DNA of 64,000 bases from Ciona intestinalis (taxonomy: Eukaryota; Chordata; Ascidiacea; Phlebobranchia; Cionidae). Shown here piece after piece: positions 26,105 through 36,000 of the stretch. The notes under the pieces are model-generated. The model saw only the letters and a list, made by a program, of their open reading frames with translations. It made no database searches and was not told the origin of the DNA. The stretch lies in NCBI RefSeq assembly GCF_000224145.3, contig NW_004190468.2, positions 1 through 64,000 on the forward strand, given 5' to 3'. The number at the start of each line of letters is the position of its first letter. Position 1 is the first letter of the stretch. The translations under genes were made by a program, and so were the position numbers.

Positions 26105-26588
26105 AGTGGGGGCAAGATGGTCCAAATAAATAAAAGATTTTACATGTTAATAGTGTTTTTGCCGCTTGTAGTTAACCCGTTAAAATTAACGAGCTATGCT
26201 TATTTATTGGTGATGTTAACTTAACATATAATATTTTAGCACGGTATTTTTGTGCTGAATGCATTACCAATTTAATACCCCAGCACATTTTCCTTATCGC
26301 TGGTTTTTATTGCAAAACTGAATTTAATGAGACGAAATCAAACTGTATGAATTATTTCTGCCCATTCAATAAACTACCGTACACTGATAGTTCAAATTTG
26401 CATATGTACAAAATTGCGGCAGTATTAATTTAATTTAACGAGCATTCAAAATCAGCATCTCATCACCAAAACGCCTTTATCGCGTACTTTGTTGGGCCGT
26501 GAGAAAACATTTGTTTTTTTGTCTATCATCAAATGGGGCCACGTAAAATATATTTCATAAAGTGTCCCAACTTGCCCCATCCCACTAT
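26105..26588. mobile_element. Longer member of the agatgggaca MITE group
   Basis: Left end caagtgggggcaagatggtc, right end tgtcccaacttgccccatcc + cacta. The interior of about 440 bases differs from the 180-base subfamily and resembles the copy at 29694-30568. Confidence 0.6.
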
Positions 26589-26604
26589 ATTATATAAGAC
26601 TTTA

Positions 26605-26800
26605 GATTAAACTTGCTTTATCCGCGCGTTGTCGGGAAACCACAGTCGTTTATAAGACGAGTAGAAAACCCATTATAAGTGACTACTATAAGGTTGAGGT
26701 AGTTGCCGTTAAGTGTATTGCTCAAGGATACAATAAACGCCCGAAATGGTAGCAGCGACTAGCCTTGAACCCATTATACCTATGGTTCAATCAATTAATT
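26605..26800 (-). mobile_element. tRNA-derived SINE, reverse, worn
   Basis: Reverse copy: cttgctttatccgcgcgttg, ccacagtcgtttataagacg, then aatggtagcagcgactagcc and ttgaacccattatacctat (body and B-box side). Confidence 0.65.
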
Positions 26801-26839
26801 AAATTATGAAAGGTCTATATTTTGTATTATTTGTATATA

Positions 26840-27080
26840 TTTACAAAAAATAAGCATTCATTATAGACTACCACATTGTTTTGGTAGTTATAAGATATAT
26901 ACCAGAAATGGTCAAATTAGTTAAGCTTTTTTTCCTATGGGACATCCCATGCATTGTCGCACTGCCAACATTTTTATACCACAGCGTTTTTTATGCGATT
27001 TCTTTTGAAACTTTGGTTCGTTTAGATTACATTTAAGCATTTTTATCAATACATAATTTTTTTTATTGCTATGTCGTTTA
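26840..27080 (+). mobile_element. Foldback-family arm, worn
   Basis: Shares aataagcattcattataga, gggacatcccatgcattgtc and tttaagcatttttatcaata with the copies at 10225 and 41225. Confidence 0.5.
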
Positions 27081-27251
27081 AGTATTTGTCTGTTCTGAAC
27101 GCAGCTTGGCCTACACTAAATACAACATTTCAAGCAACAATACAACAATAAACGTTGCATTCATTCTTTCAGCATAACAAATTTACATCCTTGTTTTCTT
27201 ATTTTACACACTGCGATACGCGTACAGTCATACACTGTACCAGCAAATATA

Positions 27252-30200
27252 TTAATAATATTCAGATCCGATGACGACGCTCATGTCATCTCCCACAATA
27301 TCGGTTTTGTGAAACCAGCTTGTGCCGTCGAAAACCACTGAAAATGTTCATGTTAAACATTGTGGTATAGCATGCTATAGTACAACAATACAAAACTATT
27401 TTACTTATGTCTCCTGGACCGACTGTGAATACAATCTGACTTTGGCAAATTCCGTAACATTCCGGGGGAGTTTCAAGTGTCCACTTCTTGTAGCCAGTTA
27501 GTTGGGCTTGCCACGAAGACGAGGTCACATAGTCAACCTGTAAGATAAATAAACCAAGTATAGAGTAGGGTGGGGGAAGATGGGACACCTTTAGCACATA
27601 ATATCCAAATATCCTGATCGTGTTTTAAACAATTAACAATAGTTCATGGGAGTTGTGAACATACAGTTTCATAATTCTTTGAATGTTTTTGCTTACTACC
27701 AAATTAGAAATTAGAAGAGAAAATAGAATGAACAGGCAGTATTTTTGTATCGACATTCCGTCTGACGTACGTCCAACCGTACACTTAATTGTGAGTATGG
27801 CAAACAAACGTCAGTATGATATGAATATACGTTTTTAACAGAAAATCTGTTTTCTCTATATTACGTTGCGGTGGGTATGGCAACAATTAACGGCAGAATA
27901 AGTGAAGGCTCAAAGGTGTTTTAATAAAACTTGGAAGTAATTACTGAACAGGACGTTTATTAGTAAAGTTTTCAACTGCACGTGGAGTAAAATTTTTATA
28001 CGTTTTTTTGCGTCATGTAGGCTATACACCATAAGCAGGTTATAATGAGTTACCACGAAAGCAACTTAGTATTTATTGCTGATTTCCATTTTATGTATCA
28101 TTGTCAATTTAACAGCCTATTATGGCCACCATTATAGGTTGTAGAAACTACCGTTTACTGTCTTGGAGACAAACGCCAACCATGGTATAGAAGCAGTGAT
28201 GAAACTAAGGTATTCTCCTATCTAACCATAGTCACTTCAGTATATTATGCTTATACTGTCTAACCAGTGAGCTAATGGAAGCAACATACATGCATTGGCG
28301 CTCCATAACCAGGTAGTCCCATAAAAATCCAATCAGTTCTACTGTGATCTAATTCCATCGGAAGAAAGTATGGTAACTTGTAATGACTTTTAAGCACGTT
28401 TGCAGACAGCCCACCACAATTGCTCCTATTGAAAAAAATATGTAGCCTATTATTAGGATGAAAATAATTTAAAGACATGTTACATCTTATCTTCTGCTGG
28501 TTTGACAACTGTAAGATTTTAAGATGTAACAGCAAAACAACCGTCATCAAAAAAAAACTAAGCTCATTAAGCGCTTCCTATTGAGAGTATTAATATTCGA
28601 ACGAATGTCATTTATAACCTAATGATTAGAAAGCGTTTCCCTCACGCCTAGCAAACATGATATACAATTTGGACGACTTCAGAATATTTGTGAACGAATC
28701 CGAGCTGTTTCTCACCGATTTCTGTAACAGTCAAAAATATGTATCCATTGTGGCAAGTTTTATAACTCCACGCTTTTTGTGTGTAAACCACTTATAAAAC
28801 ATTCAGCCAAGATTTTAGTCATTGTTCTGCTTTTATAGGCTATATAAAAGTAACACAATTGTGTGATCAACTTACCATCCGACATACCAGTGATCTTCTT
28901 TTCCCTCAAGTCTACTCTTTGACATGTTGAAAAATTCATCCATACTGTCTATATCGGTGTTGTATGGAAAAAACTGACATCGAGAATTGACCATGTCTCG
29001 TGCCTTAACGTTAAGTTACTCGTATAAATGTATTCGAATTAATAATAACTTAATAGAGAAAGGTGAATTCTGTAAATATTCTTTGTTTACTAAAGGAATG
29101 AGACAAGAAAAGAGAATGAAAACACTCCCATATTACCTCATCATACTACATACCTTGGAGCCCGGAGTATAAATGGTTTTCAAATATTCGAAGTTAATAG
29201 TTTCACGAGCTGTCCAATTAACTTGACCATCTTTAACCACTAGGGGCTGCATTGTAAAAGCATATTTCTCAAGAAATTCTTCCTTCAAAAAAGGTTAACA
29301 TATCATTATATCTCTTATATATTGTTTCTTTAAAAATCATAGTAGATTATCCCTATATGTTTTATATTGATATAAGATTTTGTTACCCCGTGGTTAATAC
29401 ATTTGGGTTAAGTTGAAATGACTAAAAAAATAATTCAGATGCTTCAACTGATTTTCTTTATCTACACACAATCGGATTTGTTTTCAGACTTACCTGAGAT
29501 AAATTTGTAGTGTATTTTACATCAGTGACACCTGCACATCTGCTACAGTCAACCGGACGCCTAATGCTTTCGAGCAGTTCCAGAGATTGAACAATGCAAT
29601 TATGTTTGGTTACGTTTTCGGTCTTGTAGTATTGTTTGCTTGTGGCGAAAAATCTAAATGCGTGTTAACAAAAACTAATAAAGTATGAATAGTAGAATGG
29701 GGTAAGATGGGACTCGGAGTAAAATGGGATATTTATTGCGAGTTTGAATCTTCAAGCCAGTATTGTGGTTTAACAAAAATAGGCTGAAATGTTTCGTACA
29801 GTTTAATTTTGAATCATGCGATTAGTTTTAGATTTGTTAAAACTAAGATATGATCATGAAGAAAATGGCCAGAGGTCAATATGGCATGAATTAGGTATAT
29901 AACATCAGCACAAAAATACCGATTTAAATTTGTATTTTGAAAGTAAGGTATGTTTTGTATGTAATATTTCTACCCTAGAATGTAAGTTCTTTTATAACGT
30001 AGAATGGGACACGGCCTAGAGATATCTCTAGTAGGCTGTGGGTGGGGTAAAATGACATTAAACATTTCTTTTTACGGTCACCCATTAGATTAGATGATAG
30101 GCGAAAAAGAATGTTACGGTATTATACGACAATAATTTCACGGTTCAACAAAGTGAAAAAGCGGTTACTGTTGTTAAGTATTAAGTTAACTGTTGCCAAG

Positions 30201-31188
30201 TAGTTCAGTGTTAAATGAATACAACATGTTTAATGGCTGAAATAGAACATATCATAACTGCCGAAATTTTGTGGTTTTTAAGTGTATTTCCAATGACAAA
30301 TTTATTTTTTGTTCATAACTAACACAATTTTTAAGTGTCCCATTTTCCCCGTCTGTTTTTGAATCACTAAAATACACCCGTTGTTCGAACCGCCAAATAA
30401 CATGATTGTGTTTTAATATATTTCTCACAGGTGTTGTTGCTTATGGTTAAAAGTAGGCTATGCCAGGTACAGATTCATTGTATCACCCAAAAAACTTTTT
30501 TTTAAATTTTGATATTTGCTGTATTGAGCAATATGTGTTTATTTGTTCCATCTTACCCCAACCTACTAAATTTTATTGGCCATTAGATGTACATACCTTT
30601 ATAACAGACGTAAATTACCCACTAAGTATTTTGTTTCTACAACTTGTACAACAGGCTATTAAAATATGACAGGTAGGCTTGCCATACGCCCCGGTTTAGC
30701 CGTGACAGTTCCGATTTTAAGGTCCTGTCCCGCCCGGTTAACCAGTTTTGCCTGCATTAAATATTAAATTGTATTTAATCCTTTTCTATGAGTCCTTCAT
30801 TAATTTCACTTTCAGTTTTCAAGATGCGTCCCGAATTTGCATTTAAAAAAATGACAAGCCTAACAACTATGAAAAAGTTAGAGCAGGTCATTTAGAAAAC
30901 ACATCAAACAATAGTTTTATAAAGTAGTTCGGGTACAGTGTCTTACCTTTGTAATAGCATTGAACCAAGTCGAGTTTTAAACTGTATTAGATAATAAGAC
31001 ATCACCGGCAAGGCGAATGCGATTAACAGCACTGATCCAGCGATAATAAAATCTACGTTTTGTTGCCGCCACTTCTTTCCTTCATTTCGTATTTTTCTTA
31101 TTGATTTCAGTCGATTCAGTTGCTCGTCACTGACGCCTAAGGAATCTGCCTGTTTCAGTACACCTTCGAATTCTCGAGCTGTGGCCAT
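27252..31188 (-). CDS. Type II membrane protein with JmjC/cupin-like oxygenase domain
   Basis: Seven exons on the minus strand (31188-30947, 29653-29494, 29282-29154, 28973-28876, 28425-28290, 27537-27405, 27337-27252) join in phase to 327 residues. Residues 1-45 are polar and basic; about 46-67 form one membrane helix (FIIAGSVLLIAFALPVMSYY); the rest should be lumenal or extracellular. The C-terminal third has the marks of an Fe(II)/2-oxoglutarate cupin of the JmjC/Cupin_8 group: HVD at 255-257 (HxD, split by an intron), QLTGYKKWTLETPPEC with a likely 2-oxoglutarate lysine, PGDIMVF, and a distal His in SWFHKT at about 309. Preceding Cys residues (VDCSRCAG, WSNCGG, CYGIC) suggest disulphides. 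The substrate is unknown; hydroxylation of a secretory protein is an inference. The exon 4 acceptor (GATGTCAG) has a weak pyrimidine tract. Confidence 0.72.
27564..27724. mobile_element. MITE of the agatgggaca family, one end
   Basis: Clear left end agtagggtgggggaagatgg + gacacctttagcacataata and interior (tatccaaatatcctgatcgt), with no right terminal repeat. It lies in an intron of the JmjC-like gene. Confidence 0.65.
29694..30568. mobile_element. Long member of the agatgggaca MITE group
   Basis: Left end tagtagaatggggtaagatg, right end gttccatcttaccccaacct + acta, about 870 bases. A nested end-like word (gtgtcccattttccccgtct) at about 30335 suggests one element inside or next to another. 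It lies in intron 1 of the JmjC-like gene. Confidence 0.5.
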
Positions 31189-31884
31189 TATGTCTAATTA
31201 AAAAATAAATAAATTTACAACAGCGTTGTAAATATACGTAATAAGAAGTGCTCTGTTAACAAAAACTGCAAAAACTTCCAAGCGACGGTTCACATAAGCC
31301 GTTCTATTCGAATATCGCAACAACTATAGTTGAAGATTATCGTATTCATCTGCTGGTGCACAAATACGGCTTTTAATAATTTGAGCGGTTTCCGAAGCAG
31401 AGAATTGCTTCTTAATTACTCAGTAAGACACCTCTAACCACGGTAATAGAACGCCACACATCCATGGGTTCCTCGAAATTTACTGATCCTGGCAAGAGCT
31501 GTTGATCACGTATGCCAACGATCACTATAAAAGTTTGCGTGCCCGCCACTTGTAGCTCCAAAGTAATTGTATATTCGACTGATTTCCATCTTTCCTTTTC
31601 CTTTTTTGACAAGCAGATGGTGTTTTTGTTTTTTCACATTTATTTACGCACTTCTTAGTTCTTAAAACTTATAGTAGGGTGGGATGAGTTGGAACGCGGA
31701 GCAAGTGGAGTTTTTTTAAATTTAATTTTGCGTGTTTCTAATTAATGATAGACAGAAGAAAATGGTAATGTATGGGAAATATGTTCGAAATTCCTTTACA
31801 CAGGAACTTGAAGAAAAGGCGATGGTAATAATATAAGCATGATGGTACAAATTCATGGTTTCATCCAATAATGTAATGTAATGT

Positions 31885-32040
31885 ATGTAACTTACTTTAT
31901 CCTCGCGTGGCCGGAAAACGACAGTCGTTATAACACGGGTGTTCATACACCTCGTGCCAGCTTACGAGTTACCATGCTGTATGTTACTTTGTGGGTGATT
32001 ATTTTTTAGGGATTTTTTCATTTTTTTTTTGTGTATGGCT
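31885..32040 (-). mobile_element. SINE tail fragment, reverse
   Basis: Reads tgtaacttactttatcctcg, cgtggccggaaaacgacagt, cacctcgtgccagcttacga and gtgggtgattattttt, a well-preserved reverse SINE 3' half. Confidence 0.8.
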
Positions 32041-33015
32041 GATAATTTGGACAACAATTAGAATTTTAATTAGCAAATATTAAAACAAATAGTAACAAAA
32101 GTAGAACTGTTTGGCAAAAAGAGTGCCTAATATCACTGACGTGTCCAATAACTGTTAAGAACTTTAACGCCTCTAACGTACGTGTTTCGCTAAACGGATT
32201 TCGCTTTTTGCAGAGATATTAGGAGTTAGGTTATGTATATGCCTGGTTTACCTATTGACAATGTTGGTGTTTGTCGAACAGTCAATGATTAAGTTATGCC
32301 GTCAGATATTTTTGTGTTACTGTTATTTACTTAATATTCAAAAAATATATTAGCATTAGGGTTCTGGTGTAGAATCCTTTCCCTACGTTATCTGGTTACC
32401 CCCACCAACTAATTCATATTACTACTAACCGCCAAGGCCCAGCTATCAACCCGGTGTCGCGGAAATCTGGTTCCCATTGGCTACCGCTGCGCATGCCATG
32501 CGTAGACATCAGTATTGGTACATTTTTACTAGAAATCTTTAAAACTGGTTTCGATCGAATCATATATTCATTTTTTATATAGTTTATTCTATTTATGGTG
32601 AAAATGTAGGTTTTGTCGTTGTTGTTGATGACGTGTTGACGGTAGTAGTGGTAAGGCACTGGTAACTGGTTATACGTCATAATGTATTATTTAAGTTAAA
32701 ATACAGCATAAATTTCTATTAAAGAGATAAATCCTTAAACATAAACTTACAAAGTATGTCACATCTAACAACTGTTATTTTTAGGCGGAAACAAAGTTCT
32801 AGATTCCTCATAAAATAAGTTTTAAGTAGCCTGTGGGAACCAGATTTCTGCGACACCGGTAACCACTTAACTCTGGGCACGACTGAAACCCTGACCGCCC
32901 TGAAAAGTCTAATTTCAGTATCAGTGTTGCCAGTTTTTTTTCGTCCCGAATTTCGTGATTGTAAATGCGTAGCCCTGAATTTTGTAAGTATAAATAAACA
33001 AATAAAAAAATTGTA

Positions 33016-33025
33016 TTTTTGTTAG
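33016..33025 (+). promoter_or_regulatory. 3' splice acceptor just before the AGL start codon
   Basis: The tract gtatttttgttag ends 12 bases upstream of ATG 33037. With no nearby donor, it fits either a 5' UTR intron or a spliced-leader trans-splice acceptor, which tunicates are known to use. Confidence 0.5.
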
Positions 33026-33036
33026 AAAACAGCAGC

Positions 33037-36000
33037 ATGGCCTCAACTAGCAACAATTCTGTTGATCAAATAAGAATTTTAAAACTAGTAGATGGAAAAC
33101 ACTGTGAAAACACATTATATCGGCTTCAAAAGGGTTGGACCATTCGTTTTATGTTGGGACCAGATTTGGCTTCTCAAAAGGTTACAGTTTACACAAATAT
33201 TCCTCCATCAGAACAACCATTTAAGCGCACAGTCTATTATCCCTTATCTTGGGAACTTCTAACAAAATCGGGGATTAATTCACTTGATGCTTATGCTCCT
33301 GTCAAGCTTTCTCATTCTGGTGCCTTTCAGTATTACTTTACATACAATGACAAAAAAGCTGGAAGTGGTTATTTTATTGTGGATCCAACACTGTGTATAG
33401 GGATGGACAACCATGTTTTACCCCTGGATGCTGTTTGCATGCAAACTCTGCTGCCTAAATCTCTAGGACAATTCTGTGATTGGAAGGACAGGCTCTTAGT
33501 TGCCAAAGAGAGTGGATACAATGTCTTACACTTCACCCCAATTCAAAAACTTGGATGTTCTAATTCGTCTTATTCAGTATCCGATCAAATGGCTGTTAAT
33601 CCAAGTTTCTATTCATCGGTACCTGTAACATTCAATGATGTCGAAAACTTAGTTGAAGAAATTCGTCGAGATTGGGAAATGTTAAGTGTGACTGATGTTG
33701 TATGGAACCACACCGATAAGCATAGCTCATGGTTAAAAACTTATCCAGAATCTGCCTATAACTTACACAATTCTCCATATTTACGACCAGCGTATATACT
33801 TGATCGTGCAATTTTTCATTTAACACTTGATATTGAAAAAGGGAAAAAATATGCTTCATATTTTCCACTTAGTATTATTGAAACAGAAAAGGATTTGGAA
33901 AGTTTAAAAGTTATTCTACTAAAAAATGTATTACCTGGCTTGAAATTGTGGGAGTTTTACCAGGTAGATGTGCCAAAACAGGTTGAACATTTTACACAAG
34001 CTGTAAAATCATTTAAACAGAATGGCAATGTAACTAAGGATGTCAAAATAAAAATTATCCAAGATCCCAACTTTAATCGACTACAGTGTTCAGTGGATAT
34101 CCAAGCTGCAGTGGAGCAGTTTTATGCTGGAAGTGATTGTGATCTAGATCGAGCTGTTAGTTCCTTTGTAAGCACGTTGGAATGGCTGAATCGTGTTAAA
34201 AAAGAAACCGTGATGTCTGACCTCTTCAGTGCTGTGAACAACATTATTGCTGGTGTAAGGTATGAACGTCTAGCTGCTGATGGTCCGAAAGTGGTTCTTC
34301 TTAATAAGCAACATCCTTTAACCACAATGTATTTTCACCATCAGTTTGAAGACTCAACTGTGGATGAAGAAGAACAATTTGTGTTCGGCGACACAAAGAA
34401 CTCTAAGTTTATCATGGCTCACAATGGATGGGTGATGGGAGCAAATGCTTTGGAAAATTTTGCAGAATACCCTGGAAAAGTATATTTCAGGCGTGAACTT
34501 GTTTGTTGGGGCGACATTGTTAAACTCAGATATGGATCCTCCCCATCTGATTGCCCTCCTTTGTGGGAAAGGATGAAGCAATACACAGAAATGACAGCTC
34601 GCATTTTTCATGGCATTCGAATTGACAATTGTCACTCCACGCCCATCCATGTAGCTGAGTACATGTTAGATGCAGCTCGGAAAATTCGTCCAGACGTTTA
34701 TGTGTTTGCTGAGTTGTTTACAGGTTCTGAAGAGGTTGACAACATTTTCGTCAATCGGTTAGGTTTAACTTCTCTGATTCGTGAAGCTTTAAATGCTTGG
34801 GATGCACATGAACTTGGACGACTTGTGTATACTTATGGAGGAGAAGCTATTTCCTCCTTTATTCAACCTGCAACACAGATACTACAACCTTCCAGAGCTC
34901 ATGCATTATTCTATGACATTACTCATGACAATGAAAGTGTCATTGTAAAACGAAGTATTCGTGATGTTCTTCCCTTCTCTGCTTTGGTAAGCATGTCATG
35001 TTGTGCCATTGGAAGCAACAGAGGGCATGATGAGATGACACCGCATCACATTAATGTTGTCAATGAAAAACGCAAGTATAGAAAGTGGAATAGTGCTTTA
35101 AATAGTGGCAGCGAGTTTGTGGGAATAAAATCTGGCATGATACAGGGAAAACACTTGCTTAATGTTTTGCATCAAACCATGGCAATGAACGGCTTCACTC
35201 AGATCTTTGTTGATCAGCGTACGCAAGATGTGGTTGCTGTGACTCGACATAACCCTCAAACTCATTACAGTTACATATTGGTTGGCAACACATCGTTCTC
35301 CGATTCTAAGATGAAACCAGTCCCTCCAATGTTGGTTGAAGGATCTATTATGGGAATTCCTCTAGAAGCAAAACCAAGTGAAACTGAGCAGTCCACCCAG
35401 GACTATTTAAAAGGATTTACTAAAGATAAGCAATTTATTAATGGAATTGATAATTACAATCTTGTGGTAGATACTGACATTGCAGCATCTAATAGTACTT
35501 GCTGTAAAATACTTGAATCTGAAGACAAGTCATCACAGACTGTTCACTTCACTCATTTCCCACCAGGAAGCATTGTGGTTCTTAGGGTCAAAGTTACAGA
35601 AACAGTAAACAAATCAATTTCTGATATCCGTGAAACCATTGCTTCTCTCCACAACAGCAACACCCATTTTGATAAATTAGTTTCAAAATTGAATTTAAGA
35701 ACTTTGAACCGAGTTTTGTTTCGATGCAACGAAGAAGAAATGTCTGACGGGTTTGGCATCTCTGCTTACCAAATCCCAAGTTGGCAAAAGCTTTGTTACT
35801 GTGGAATTGCAGGTATTGCTATCCCCTTAAAAAAAATCAGCTTTTCTAATGACCTTGGTCATCCCATCTGTTCTAACTTAAGAGAAGGGAACTGGTTGAT
35901 GGATTACATTTCATCGCGCCTTCTAAAACATCCTGATACAAAAGATGTGGGAAACTTGTATGCAGATTGGTTTTCAATATTGCAAAAGCTGCCACGGTAT

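Larger units (their letters stand above)
25601..27251. other. Convergent spacer with several repeats
   Basis: Contains the probable 3' UTR of the SYCE2-like gene, then a MITE (26105-26588), a reverse SINE (26605-26800) and a foldback arm (26840-27080). An open stretch at 25873-26094 has no recognisable product and lacks supporting signals. Confidence 0.5.
31189..33036. other. Spacer between JmjC-like gene and AGL (divergent)
   Basis: Contains a MITE end (gtagggtgggatgagttgga, 31675), a reverse SINE tail (31885-32040) and an inverted-repeat pair (32452-32475 and 32838-32862, ggtgtcgcggaaatctggtt type). AGL 5' sequence begins close to 33026. No further gene is supported; a 66-residue minus-strand open frame at 31412-31612 could not be tied to anything. 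Confidence 0.45.

Noticed and set aside
31412-31612. 66-residue minus-strand open frame upstream of the JmjC-like gene
   Set aside because: No matching exon, family or splice partner was found. It could be an exon of an unknown gene, but evidence is too thin.
32414-32680. 88-residue minus-strand open frame
   Set aside because: Overlaps the inverted-repeat pair upstream of AGL, and the frame is repeat sequence.
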